Assembly: GCA_949373165.1 (NCBI GenBank)
Contig: CASICO010000046.1
Span: 1 to 36,192 of the forward strand
Source: an uncultured Flavobacteriales bacterium
GTDB lineage: Bacteria > Bacteroidota > Bacteroidia > Flavobacteriales_D > Sanyastnellaceae
DNA: 36,192 bases
Direction: 5' to 3'
Numbering within the stretch: the first letter of the stretch is position 1; each line of letters opens with the position of its first letter. This document shows, one piece after another, positions 1 through 8,159 of the stretch. A program made the translations under genes and the position numbers. Under the pieces are notes generated by a model, which ran no database searches, had not been told where the DNA came from, and worked only from the letters and a program-made list of their open reading frames with translations.

Positions 1-697
1 CTGATCTCTCCTTGCGGCTCCAAATCTCCTTCGCTGCATTGAGCCCTGACGTCCATTGCTCCAATACCGCATCCCCTTCCTCTACCTCCCATTCACCAAG
101 TTCTGGGGAAACGCCTGCGACTCCTCTCCTGGCATCTCTCCAATCTGACCACTTGTACATCATGGCCGCTACATCGACTCCTGCAATTTCATTCAACTCG
201 CGCAACGCCAATTTCTGTCTTCGTCCCGCCATCACAGCATCTCCAGCCAACTTCGCCAAGGACGACTTTGTGGCAGACTGAACGGCGTAACTCCAGGTGT
301 CCAACATTTCACGTATCTCCTCAAACTCAGCGCCCTCTCTGTATTTGACGGCAACCCGACCTGGCTCTGGAGACCACGCTTCTACATCCGTCAGTAAATC
401 GTACAGCTCTCCTGCTTTTGCCATGTCTGGCGCATCGAGAAACTGGGACTCCAAAACCAGGATCCGATCCAACTTCGCCTCCCAGATGGCCACAACCGAC
501 CCCTCGTCTTCAAAAAGCATTCGGGACAACTGGGCCGGACTCGGTGAGAGTTCTGGATCTAAAAGCCCTTCGGCCCCGGTCGTTTTTTGTGAATCCTGAT
601 TGCTGTTAGAGGCCTCAATCCCTGACTGCGCTGGCAAATTGGCAGCCGTAAAATCCCCCGAAGCCAATTCCTGACTTGGATTCTCAGTTTTCCACAT
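1..697 (-). CDS. Unknown protein, C-terminus off the left edge; possibly the frameshifted tail of the PD40 gene
   Basis: The minus strand is open from an ATG at 697 to the window edge, giving 232 residues with no stop. The ATG lies inside the 3' end of the upstream PD40 gene, overlapping it by 14 bases in the +1 frame. There is no signal peptide. The first 50 or so residues are rich in S, E, Q, A and P (for example LPAQSGIEASNSNQDSQ) and look like the low-complexity tail of the upstream protein. The rest is mostly helical and charged (LFEDEGSVVAIWEAKLDRI, LRELNEIAGVDVAAMMYKW). I do not recognise a family. Removing one A from the AAAA run near 689-692 would join the two frames into one protein, so this may be the C-terminal half of a single gene. 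If it is separate, the overlap suggests translational coupling. Confidence 0.6.
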   Translation of the reverse strand, partial: MWKTENPSQELASGDFTAANLPAQSGIEASNSNQDSQKTTGAEGLLDPELSPSPAQLSRMLFEDEGSVVAIWEAKLDRILVLESQFLDAPDMAKAGELYDLLTDVEAWSPEPGRVAVKYREGAEFEEIREMLDTWSYAVQSATKSSLAKLAGDAVMAGRRQKLALRELNEIAGVDVAAMMYKWSDWRDARRGVAGVSPELGEWEVEEGDAVLEQWTSGLNAAKEIWSRKERS

Positions 698-2423
698 CCT
701 GTGCGTTCACCCGGGCAACATCGACGTCGCTCATCCCGGGCTGAGTCCCCTCTGAGGTCTCAATAGACGCTTCGGCTTGAACAGGGTCAGCTTGAACAGG
801 GTCAGCTTGGACAGGATCGGATGCAACCTCTGTGGGCAAGGCTTCAGAAGCCGCGGCCACATCCGATTCGGAAGCCAGCTCCATGTTGTCAAGGACATCT
901 GGATCACCCGACATCTGTTCAGAAACCCATGCATTCCAACCCGTCTTCGGTTTTGAGCCTGACCCGGCATTGGGGCCCACTTTTTGCGCTGATGCCGCAG
1001 GCTCCATGCCGCCCATTCCTGTTGCGTCTGTTTGCTGTAAATCTGCCAACATGGCGAAATCCTGCGCAACACGCTCAACCATGGTCCAGCCAGCACCCTG
1101 CTTTTGGAGTTCCCAAGCGGTGTCAATGCTTCCAAATGCCTCGGATACGATTTGTCCTTGACCATCCTCTAAAACCACACGCACGGCCGATCCACTCACA
1201 TGTTCTGAAACCGACACGTGGCTCGCTTCCGAACGGCTCAGGTCTTTCTCCATTCGGACCTCTCCACGCTCATAAACCCTCAGGGTAAGGTTGGCTGATT
1301 CCACCTCTTCCTCCACCCAAGCCACTGTTCCCGCCGCAAATGGACGTTCACTTAGTGCCACGCGAAATGCGTGCACACGCCCTTGAGTCGCTGCACGATT
1401 TGAGGCAAACCAGGCGCCTCCATCCGGCTCAGGAATAAAGAAGGCATCATCGTTTACTGAATTGATCGGAAATGGCAACCGATAGACTTCTCCTGCAGGC
1501 TGACCGTCGGCCCAGCCAATAGCATAGATGTCATATCCCCCCAGACCACCTGGACGGTCCGAAGAGAAATACAAAACGCCATCTGGCGAGAGATACGCGT
1601 CTCGCTCGTCAAACGCAGTGTTCACTTGATCAGACAAGCGCTCTTTCTCTGCATAATCGCCCTCCGATAGAGCCATGCGAAAAAGGTCCCAACCGAACTG
1701 TCCTTTCTTTCCCAATGAAGAGTAAACCAAAATGGTGTCTCCATCGTGAAACGCCATCCGCTCTGGGTCCGTCTTCAAATCTGCTTTTGACCGCAATGCC
1801 ACAGGCACATTGACCAACCGCAAACCCGGAGTTTCTGGTCGAAAGAAACGAAATGCCGATTTCGGGTCTGCTGAAATCCGGTCCCGAACCTCGAGGCCTA
1901 CAGCCTCTGTTGGAGACCACTGAACAGAAGCGGACATCAAAGCACCACGTTCGGCTTCTGCCTTAAACCTGGCTTTTTTGCCTGCCATGGCCAAATAAGC
2001 AGCGTACAAATCACGCGCCCGATCAAAATCATATTCCAATTGAGCCAACCGCGCCCGATGGAATTCCAAATCCACATCCTCGCAGCCCATTTTGTTTGCA
2101 ATGCGCAAATGACGACGCGCCAAAGTCATCCTTCCCGGCTCAGTCAACGCGCACCCCGCCAAACGACCGTGTAGGCACCCTTCCTCTGGGAACAAACTCA
2201 CCAACTTTTCGAAATCCGACAAAGCCCCTGTCAAATCTCCCGAGGCGTAGGCCTGCTCAGCTCGGGTTCTCAGCTCTTCAATTCCGCTGGTCTCTTGCGC
2301 ATCTAACCCGCAGGAAATCAGACAGAAAAGCACCACAGACCACACCTTCAGCCCAAGCTGAACGCACCCCCATTCCAACCGCACATCCGCAGAGGACCTC
2401 ATGACAGCAAATTGCGTCGGCAT
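684..2423 (-). CDS. Exported TPR / PD40 (WD40-like beta-propeller) protein
   Basis: The protein has 579 residues. A hydrophobic stretch ending LFCLISCGLDAQ (about residues 31-43) is a signal peptide or lipobox. The start could be ATG 2423 or ATG 2402; the later one gives a more normal signal-peptide length. Residues about 45-150 are TPR-like helices (AEQAYASGDLTGALSDFEKL). Residues about 210-350 carry PD40 blades, including LSPDGVLYFSSDRPGGLGGYDIY, a form typical of Bacteroidota envelope proteins such as the PorE/OmpA-linked type. The C-terminus is low-complexity and acidic, with a DPVQA repeat, and no OmpA domain is visible before the stop. That domain could lie in the overlapping downstream frame if the gene is split. 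It is divergent from pruA. The role is probably structural at the cell envelope; no catalytic motif is seen. Confidence 0.8.
   Translation of the reverse strand: MPTQFAVMRSSADVRLEWGCVQLGLKVWSVVLFCLISCGLDAQETSGIEELRTRAEQAYASGDLTGALSDFEKLVSLFPEEGCLHGRLAGCALTEPGRMTLARRHLRIANKMGCEDVDLEFHRARLAQLEYDFDRARDLYAAYLAMAGKKARFKAEAERGALMSASVQWSPTEAVGLEVRDRISADPKSAFRFFRPETPGLRLVNVPVALRSKADLKTDPERMAFHDGDTILVYSSLGKKGQFGWDLFRMALSEGDYAEKERLSDQVNTAFDERDAYLSPDGVLYFSSDRPGGLGGYDIYAIGWADGQPAGEVYRLPFPINSVNDDAFFIPEPDGGAWFASNRAATQGRVHAFRVALSERPFAAGTVAWVEEEVESANLTLRVYERGEVRMEKDLSRSEASHVSVSEHVSGSAVRVVLEDGQGQIVSEAFGSIDTAWELQKQGAGWTMVERVAQDFAMLADLQQTDATGMGGMEPAASAQKVGPNAGSGSKPKTGWNAWVSEQMSGDPDVLDNMELASESDVAAASEALPTEVASDPVQADPVQADPVQAEASIETSEGTQPGMSDVDVARVNAQDVEN
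775..819 (-). repeat. Three tandem 15-bp in-frame repeats encoding DPVQA
   Basis: Units lie at 775-789, 790-804 and 805-819. The first two are identical and the third has two or three substitutions. Each encodes DPVQA in the C-terminal low-complexity tail of the PD40 protein. Because the unit is a multiple of three, copy-number change would alter tail length without breaking the frame. Confidence 0.85.
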
Positions 2424-2476
2424 TCAGCAACTACGTCAGAGACAGTTGGCGGTTTTCAACACCGAACACATGAGCC

Positions 2477-2506
2477 TTTGGATGGGGTTCTCCACTCCTA
2501 CATTTG
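2477..2506 (+). promoter_or_regulatory. Candidate Bacteroidota promoter for pruA
   Basis: TTTG at 2477-2480 and TACATTTG at 2499-2506 match the Bacteroidota -33 (TTTG) and -7 (TAnnTTTG) elements with an 18-base spacer. Transcription would begin near 2511-2513, a few bases before the ATG at 2524. This argues against translation starting further upstream at 2401. Confidence 0.6.
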
Positions 2507-2523
2507 CACCCAATCGATTCTCT

Positions 2524-4155
2524 ATGCCCAACGCCTTCTTCCAAGTCCCTTACCCGGAAAATGAACCGGTTCTCGAGTACGGCCCAAACAGCCCCGAGCG
2601 AGAAGCACAGCTCGCTGAATATGAACGCATGTTCAACCAAGCACCGGTGCAGGTGCCCATGGTGATCGGAGGACGCAAAGTCCTCACCGAAGACAAGCGC
2701 CCTTTGAGCCCCCCCCACGATCATAAACACGTGATCGGCCATGCGCACTTTGGCACAGCCGAACACGTGAAGGAAGCCATTGATTCCGCTCTCGAAGCAC
2801 GCTCGGCATGGGCTTCACTCGAATGGGAACAGCGCGCAAGCATCTTTCTCAAGGCCGCCGAAATGCTCGCAGGCTCTTGGCGGACGCGAATCAATGCAGC
2901 CACCATGTTGGCGCAGGGAAAAAACATGCACCAAGCCGAAATTGATGCCGCTTGCGAGTTCATTGATTTCCTTCGGTTCAACTGCCATTTTGCCCAAGAC
3001 ATCTACGCCCAACAACCCGAAAGTGCACCCGGCATCTGGAACCGTCTTGAATACCGTGCGCTGGAAGGTTTTGTCTTCGCCATTACCCCTTTTAACTTCA
3101 CCGCCATCGCAGGCAACCTCCCCATTGCTGCGGCATTGATGGGCAACGTTGTGGTTTGGAAGCCCTCTGACGAACAGATCTACTCCGCCCATGTCATCAT
3201 GGAGCTGCTTCACGAAGCCGGCCTTCCCGAAGGCGTCATCAATTTGGTGACCGTCGATGGGCCTGTGGCAGGAGATGTGGTGTTCAATCACCCCGACTTT
3301 TCGGGCCTGCATTTCACTGGCAGCACTGGCGTATTCCGTCATTTATGGCAGACCATTGGCCAAAACATCGCCCGTTACAAAACCTACCCACGCATTGTGG
3401 GAGAGACAGGCGGAAAAGACTTCATCATTGCCCACAAGTCGGCCAATGTTGATGAGGTTGCCACAGGAATCCTTCGGGGTTCATTTGAGTTCCAAGGACA
3501 AAAATGTAGCGCCGCAAGCCGCGTATACCTACCCGACAACCTTTGGCCTGAAATCAAGGAGAAACTCACCGCTGACGTTGCAACACTGAAGGTGGGCACC
3601 CCAGCAGACCCCACCAATTTCGTGGGGGCTGTGATCAGTCAACGGTCATTCAACAAAATCAAAGGCTACATCGAATTCGCACAGAACAGCCCCGACGCCG
3701 AGGTTTTGTGCGGTGGTCAGTGCGATGACAGCGTAGGCTACTTTGTTCACCCGACCGTGATCTTGGCCAAGACACCCCATTTCAAGACGATGGAGGAGGA
3801 AATATTCGGGCCCGTGGTCACCATCTACGTTTACCCAGCAGACGACTTTGATGGCGCCCTAGAGCTTGTTGACTCCACAAGCGAGTACGCTTTGACCGGT
3901 GCCGTCTTTGCCCGTGAGCGCTACGCCATTGATGACGCCATGCGCGCACTCCAAAATGCAGCTGGCAACTTCTACATCAATGACAAGCCCACTGGAGCCG
4001 TCGTGGGCCAGCAACCTTTTGGTGGTGCTCGAGGGTCCGGAACCAATGACAAAGCAGGATCGCTTCTCAATCTACTTCGCTGGGTTAGCCCGCGGACGAT
4101 CAAGGAGACCTTAACTCCTGCGAAAGATTACCGTTACCCCTTTCATCAGGAATAA
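2524..4155 (+). CDS. pruA: L-glutamate gamma-semialdehyde (1-pyrroline-5-carboxylate) dehydrogenase
   Basis: This enzyme oxidises glutamate semialdehyde/P5C to glutamate with NAD+, the second step of proline catabolism, in the cytoplasm. The 543 residues match the usual length of the stand-alone PruA of Bacteroidota and eukaryotes. The aldehyde dehydrogenase fold is clear: TPFNFTAIAGNLP (188-200), VVWKPSD (210-216), FTGSTGVF (264-271), the general-base Glu294 in VGETGGKDF, and the nucleophile Cys328 in FEFQGQKCSAASR. The C-terminal QQPFGGARGSGTNDKAGS loop is also typical. I chose ATG 2524 because MPNAFFQVPYPENEPV matches the family N-terminus and a good promoter lies just upstream. The frame stays open back to 2401, but that part overlaps the divergent gene. 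No proline dehydrogenase gene is adjacent. Confidence 0.95.
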   Translation: MPNAFFQVPYPENEPVLEYGPNSPEREAQLAEYERMFNQAPVQVPMVIGGRKVLTEDKRPLSPPHDHKHVIGHAHFGTAEHVKEAIDSALEARSAWASLEWEQRASIFLKAAEMLAGSWRTRINAATMLAQGKNMHQAEIDAACEFIDFLRFNCHFAQDIYAQQPESAPGIWNRLEYRALEGFVFAITPFNFTAIAGNLPIAAALMGNVVVWKPSDEQIYSAHVIMELLHEAGLPEGVINLVTVDGPVAGDVVFNHPDFSGLHFTGSTGVFRHLWQTIGQNIARYKTYPRIVGETGGKDFIIAHKSANVDEVATGILRGSFEFQGQKCSAASRVYLPDNLWPEIKEKLTADVATLKVGTPADPTNFVGAVISQRSFNKIKGYIEFAQNSPDAEVLCGGQCDDSVGYFVHPTVILAKTPHFKTMEEEIFGPVVTIYVYPADDFDGALELVDSTSEYALTGAVFARERYAIDDAMRALQNAAGNFYINDKPTGAVVGQQPFGGARGSGTNDKAGSLLNLLRWVSPRTIKETLTPAKDYRYPFHQE

Positions 4156-4174
4156 TCTAGAGCTCAGTGGAAAC

Positions 4175-4208
4175 AAAAAGGGCACCCATTCGGGTGCCCT
4201 TTTTATTT
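4175..4208. terminator. Bidirectional intrinsic terminator between pruA and the H1-like gene
   Basis: The stem GGGCACCC (4180-4187) pairs with GGGTGCCC (4192-4199) around an ATTC loop. A five-A run precedes it (4175-4179) and a T-rich run follows (4200-4208), so it can act on both strands. It sits 24 bases after the pruA stop and 20 bases past the end of the convergent gene at 4229. Confidence 0.9.
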
Positions 4209-4228
4209 GAGCCCACTTTGGGTTCTGA

Positions 4229-5143
4229 TCACTTCTTGGGCTTTCGCCCTGGCGTCTTTTTGACCGTCGGCTTCGCCGTGGCCTTCGCTGTCGTTTTCCT
4301 CGAAACAGGCGCTGCCTTTGTCTTCGCAGGCGCCGCTTTCTTCACGGCCGTGGCGGCCTTCTTTCTTGTAGATGAAGCCTTGGAAATGACTTTCTTATCC
4401 GTCGATACAGGAGCCTTTCTAGTCGGAACGGCCTTTTTTGCAACCACCTTGGCTTTCAACTTTGAGTCTTCCTGCGCATCGGCTGACGGCCGACGCGGCT
4501 TGCGACCCCGATCCTCCATCGGGGTGACCGCAATCTCCTTAAACAGTTTCGCGTAGGGCTCCTTGAGCAGGTTCTCTGCTTCTAGCCATGACGACATGAC
4601 CAAAAACTTCTCCTTCTTGCCGGGAAGACCTACAGTGTCGATTTTCTCAAGCGTGTTTCGCAGCCTGAAGGCTGCATTCAAAATGCTCTGCTTCGCGTTC
4701 TTTTCCTTGTCCTGCGGGAGGTTGTTCAAGACCATTGCGTCTCGAACGAGTTCGCCATAACTCAACGGACGATCGCATTGGCGCAAACGACGCAAGATGA
4801 AATTTCCCCAAATCGACTTGGGACCCCGCTTTTTAGGACGACCTGCCTTTTTTGTTTTTGATTCCTCAACCAAAGGATTTTTCCGGGGACGACCAGGCCC
4901 TCGCTTTACCGGGACCGGCACACTTTCCACAACAACCCGCTTTGCCTTTGCGGCTGAAACTGCAGGGAAAGCGGAAAGCTTTGTCGCTGGGCCTGCAATC
5001 GGCTCCCGCCCTCCCGAAAGACGGTCAATCACTTGGTCAATGTGATGAAGACGCGCTGCCAACTGCATGCGCTCCTGCTCGTAAAAACTCTTGATCTGGC
5101 TTAGCTCGCTCGCTTGCAAATCGGGTGTGGCTTTTTTTGCCAT
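4229..5143 (-). CDS. Histone-H1-like AT-hook DNA-binding protein
   Basis: The protein has 304 residues. Residues 1-45 form a helical or coiled segment (SQIKSFYEQERMQLAARLHH). Residues 80-107 carry AT-hook cores (RGPGRPRKN, then AGRPKKRGPK). Residues about 109-187 form a compact helical domain, SIWGNFILRRLRQCDRPLSY… ending KFLVMSSWL, which resembles a winged helix. Further basic motifs are RGRKPRR (212-218) and PGRKPKK at the end. Residues 227-304 are almost entirely K, A, P, T, S and V, like the tail of eukaryotic histone H1 and bacterial HU/H1-like proteins. The likely role is nucleoid binding at AT-rich DNA, possibly regulatory; this is inferred from composition and hooks. It has its own 130-bp upstream region and convergent termination with pruA. 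Confidence 0.75.
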   Translation of the reverse strand: MAKKATPDLQASELSQIKSFYEQERMQLAARLHHIDQVIDRLSGGREPIAGPATKLSAFPAVSAAKAKRVVVESVPVPVKRGPGRPRKNPLVEESKTKKAGRPKKRGPKSIWGNFILRRLRQCDRPLSYGELVRDAMVLNNLPQDKEKNAKQSILNAAFRLRNTLEKIDTVGLPGKKEKFLVMSSWLEAENLLKEPYAKLFKEIAVTPMEDRGRKPRRPSADAQEDSKLKAKVVAKKAVPTRKAPVSTDKKVISKASSTRKKAATAVKKAAPAKTKAAPVSRKTTAKATAKPTVKKTPGRKPKK

Positions 5144-5241
5144 TGGGATATCTAATGTGAGGTTACACGTTGATTTCGCACAAAATCAGGATTGCGAATT
5201 AACAAAACATAATTGAGCCTTTGGCCATTTCGGATTCAAAC

Positions 5242-5275
5242 AAAACAAATCCCCGGGGACAAATCCCCGGGGACG
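5242..5275 (-). terminator. Candidate rnpB terminator built from two palindromic direct repeats
   Basis: Two 14-bp direct repeats, AAATCCCCGGGGAC, lie at 5248-5261 and 5262-5275. Each holds a CCCCGGGG palindrome, so the two copies can pair with each other as a roughly 10-bp stem with a four-base loop. On the minus strand a T-rich run follows (ATTTGTTTTGTTTG), just past the 3' end of RNase P RNA. Confidence 0.6.
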
Positions 5276-5611
5276 TCAAGGCCGTAAGCCGGATTCTGTT
5301 GTCCAAATGGACTTCCACCATTGATCTACGCAACCTACCCTCCAGCATCGGACGGGTCGTCCTCAAGCACTGGTATACATGGTCTTGCAACCCGAAAGGT
5401 TTACCTAAGCCGTGTGGTCTCCCAACACGCTGGTGGGCTCTTACCCCACCTTCTCACCCTTACCTGTGCCAAAAAGGCCATCGGCGGTTTAAATCTCTGC
5501 AGCACTATCTGTCACCTGTGAAGGCGCCTCCTTTTTCAAAGAGTTCGGTACCCTGCGCTGTCCGGACTTTCCTCACCCACACAAAAGTGGGGCGCGGTGG
5601 AACACCTCGAG
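5274..5611 (-). ncRNA. rnpB: RNase P RNA (bacterial class A)
   Basis: This is the catalytic RNA that removes 5' leaders from pre-tRNA. On the minus strand the conserved 5' core GAGGAAAGTCCGGAC lies at 5574-5560 and the conserved 3' core ACAGAATCCGGCTTACGGC at 5299-5281. They are about 280 bases apart, as expected. The P1 helix can form between TCGAGGT (5610-5604) and GCCTTGA (5282-5276), which sets the ends; the mature length is about 338 nt. The 5' end lies about 18 bases beyond the stop of the M28 peptidase gene, and a TATCTTTG -7 element sits directly upstream. Reading frames through this stretch have no coding support. Confidence 0.95.
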
Positions 5612-5614
5612 GTA

Positions 5615-5622
5615 CAAAGATA
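5615..5622 (-). promoter_or_regulatory. Candidate -7 element of the rnpB promoter
   Basis: TATCTTTG on the minus strand is an exact TAnnTTTG match. It would place the transcription start near 5609-5610, right at the base of the predicted P1 helix. No clear TTTG -33 box is visible at normal spacing; any upstream element would lie inside the end of the M28 gene. Confidence 0.5.
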
Positions 5623-5628
5623 CAAGGG

Positions 5629-6960
5629 TCAGTCCCAGGTTACGCTCATGACCAAAGCGCTTCCGTTTCGAAGAACCTCCACCTCGGTCGTCTCCCCGGC
5701 TTCAAACATGGACAGCCCTTCCATATAGCCCATCATGTCGTTTACCTCCAATTCACCAATGCGCACAACAACATCCCCCTTCTTCATGCCCGCCAACTGA
5801 GCCGGCCGCTCTTCACTCACCCCATCGATGCGCATTCCTGTGCCCGAGAATAGGTAATCTGGAACCACGCCCAAGGTCACTTTAAAACGCGGCGCATCGT
5901 CACTTGAGCTGTCTTTGGTTTTGGTGAATGGTATGTCGTCCTGCTTCCCCAATTCCCGAACAATGCACGCTGCCAAGTCTGCGATGCGAACCATTCCCTC
6001 GTAATTCAGCTTGTCCGCAGTATCTGTTGGTTTGTGATAATCCTCGTGTTGTCCCGTGAAAAAATGAAGGACTGGAATGTCCTCCAAATAAAAGGACGTG
6101 TGGTCTGACGGCCCAACACCACTTTCGCTCAGTACCAATTCAAACCCAGCGCCTTCGGCCGCATTGCAAGTGTCCAGAATGTCATTCCACACCGGAGAAG
6201 TGCCATTACCATAGACAGCCAGCGTATCTCCACGCAGGCGTCCCACCATGTCAAAGTTGATCATCCAATCCAAGTGATTCAATCCGACTGTGGGCTCATT
6301 GGTGAAATGATTGGAGCCCCAAAGCCCTTTTTCCTCCCCACTAAAACTGGCCATCAGAAGAGGGTGCTCTGCAAGCGGCGCTGCCAAGTGTCTTGAAGCC
6401 AACTCCAATAAAACGGCCACGCCACTCGCATTGTCATCTGCGCCAGGATGCATGGCTGAATCCCCTTCTGCAGTCCCCCGCCAGAGGCTGTTTTCGTCGC
6501 CCCAACCAAGATGGTCGTGATGGCATCCAATCACTCCCCAGCTCTGTGCTGTGTCGCTCCGTTCGGCCGTGGCCCCTAAAACATTGCGCCCAACCACTTT
6601 TGTGACCATGGCCATCCCCATCGTTTTGAGCGTATCGCCATGCACTTGCATGGGGGGGTGCGGCTTGTACTCAAACGTCTGCACATAGCCAGAATCCCCA
6701 GCGGGAAGGAGGTTTAACGCCGCCATTCGATCCTCTATCCATTTTCCTGCTGCATATGCCCCCGGCTGTCCCGTCTCTCTGCCCTCGAACCGCTCATCCG
6801 TTAGCCACAATACATCGGCACGCATGGCCATCGCACTCGCCGTTAAACCTTGGTCGGTGACCACCACGCTCTGCGGACTTGGCTCGGCGCCATTGCAACC
6901 AAAAAAGATCAACGCCACCGAAACAAGGGGCACAAGGGTTCGGTAGTCAATTCGCTTCAT
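5629..6960 (-). CDS. M28-family zinc peptidase lipoprotein with C-terminal PDZ domain
   Basis: This 443-residue protein has a lipoprotein signal with lipobox FFGC (Cys22). The M28 di-zinc site is complete: GCHHDHLG (His147, Asp149), GADDNASG (Asp175), FSGEEKGLWGS (Glu209-Glu210), NFDMVGR (Asp237) and YHKPTDT (His309). Residues about 365-443 form a PDZ domain (DGVSEERPAQLAGMKKGDVVVRIG), which may bind substrate C-termini or partners. M28 enzymes are aminopeptidases or carboxypeptidases; the lipobox places this one in the periplasm or on the outer membrane. It is divergent from the PD40 gene at 7018 across 57 bp. The exact substrate cannot be read from the sequence. Confidence 0.9.
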   Translation of the reverse strand: MKRIDYRTLVPLVSVALIFFGCNGAEPSPQSVVVTDQGLTASAMAMRADVLWLTDERFEGRETGQPGAYAAGKWIEDRMAALNLLPAGDSGYVQTFEYKPHPPMQVHGDTLKTMGMAMVTKVVGRNVLGATAERSDTAQSWGVIGCHHDHLGWGDENSLWRGTAEGDSAMHPGADDNASGVAVLLELASRHLAAPLAEHPLLMASFSGEEKGLWGSNHFTNEPTVGLNHLDWMINFDMVGRLRGDTLAVYGNGTSPVWNDILDTCNAAEGAGFELVLSESGVGPSDHTSFYLEDIPVLHFFTGQHEDYHKPTDTADKLNYEGMVRIADLAACIVRELGKQDDIPFTKTKDSSSDDAPRFKVTLGVVPDYLFSGTGMRIDGVSEERPAQLAGMKKGDVVVRIGELEVNDMMGYMEGLSMFEAGETTEVEVLRNGSALVMSVTWD

Positions 6961-7017
6961 GGATAGAAAAGTCGTGTGTGAGGTTGCGAAGTTCTACATT
7001 CGCGTGGCTTTTTCTTC

Positions 7018-8157
7018 ATGAGATTCACACGTCCTTCCATTCTTGTTGTGCCTTGCCTGATGGTCAGCACATTTTTCCTGTCCTGTCAGGGCACAAATCC
7101 TGTCGATTCCAGCAGCGCCAATGACGCAGCACCCTCTGTCCTGGACCTTCCCGACAGCTTGGATCGCGGGTACGAAGAAGAGGTTCACTTCAACAACGTG
7201 AGACAACTGACCTACGGCGGTGACAATGCCGAGGCCTACTGGTCCTTTGATGGCAAAGACCTCGTCTTTCAAGCTTCCAATTCCAATTGGGGCGTGGAAT
7301 GCGATCAGATCTACGTGATGGACATGAACGACGGTACGCCGTCTGAAAATCCCCCAGCGCCAGTAAGCACTGGCCTTGGCCGCACAACCTGCCCCTATTT
7401 TATGCCGGGTGATTCCACTGTTTTGTACGCTTCCACCCATGCTGCAGACACTGCATGTCCAGAAGTTCCTCGCCGCGGACCCGGAGGCGAATATGTGTGG
7501 CCCATTTACCCGACCTATGACATCTACACCGTCAGCACAGCTGGCGGCGAGCCCAACTTGTTCATCGGAGGCGAAGGCTACGATGCCGAAGCCACGGTTA
7601 GCCCCCAAGGCGACAAAATCGTGTTTACCAGCACTCGAAGCGGTGACCTCGAGCTGTATACCTGCGACATCGATGGCCGCAACATTCAGCAAATCACCAG
7701 TGAACTCGGCTACGATGGCGGCGCCTTTTTTAGTCCCGACGGACAGTACCTGGTCTGGCGTGCGAGCCGCCCTGCCGAAGGCGAGGAAGCCGACGCCTAT
7801 TTGAAATTGCTCTCCGAGGGGCTGGTTCAGCCAACCGCCATGGAGCTCTTTGTGGCCAAAGTCGACGGCAGCGAGCAACGGCAAATCACCGACCTGGGCG
7901 GGGCCAACTGGGCACCCTACTTCCACCCCAACGGAAAGAACATCTTGTTCAGCTCCAACCACGTCACAGGCGCCTTTCCTTTCAACATCTTCATGACCGA
8001 CATCGACGGGGCCGAGCCCGTGCAGATTTCGTTTGACAATGCGTTTGACAGCTTCCCTATGTTCTCTCCCGATGGGAAGCGCATCGCCTTCAGCTCCAAC
8101 CGCAACAATGGACGCACCCGTTCGACCAACGTGTTTGTGGCCGACTGGATAGACTAA
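7018..8157 (+). CDS. PD40/TolB-like beta-propeller lipoprotein
   Basis: The protein has 379 residues and a lipoprotein signal with lipobox FLSC (Cys23). The rest is a chain of PD40 blades: YWSFDGKDLVFQAS, YFMPGDSTVLYAST, VSPQGDKIVFTSTRSGDLELY, FSPDGQYLVWRAS, FHPNGKNILFSSN and FSPDGKRIAFSSNRNNG. This resembles the TolB propeller domain, but the N-terminal TolB domain is missing, so it is not the Tol-Pal TolB itself. It probably acts as a periplasmic binding scaffold. Its stop lies two bases before the rluE-like start, so the two are probably cotranscribed. A weak TACATTCG -7-like element lies at 6995-7002. Confidence 0.85.
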   Translation: MRFTRPSILVVPCLMVSTFFLSCQGTNPVDSSSANDAAPSVLDLPDSLDRGYEEEVHFNNVRQLTYGGDNAEAYWSFDGKDLVFQASNSNWGVECDQIYVMDMNDGTPSENPPAPVSTGLGRTTCPYFMPGDSTVLYASTHAADTACPEVPRRGPGGEYVWPIYPTYDIYTVSTAGGEPNLFIGGEGYDAEATVSPQGDKIVFTSTRSGDLELYTCDIDGRNIQQITSELGYDGGAFFSPDGQYLVWRASRPAEGEEADAYLKLLSEGLVQPTAMELFVAKVDGSEQRQITDLGGANWAPYFHPNGKNILFSSNHVTGAFPFNIFMTDIDGAEPVQISFDNAFDSFPMFSPDGKRIAFSSNRNNGRTRSTNVFVADWID

Positions 8158-8159
8158 TC

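Noticed and set aside
5221..5853. 210-codon open frame on the plus strand
   Set aside because: It runs through RNase P RNA and the end of the M28 gene and has no protein-like features.
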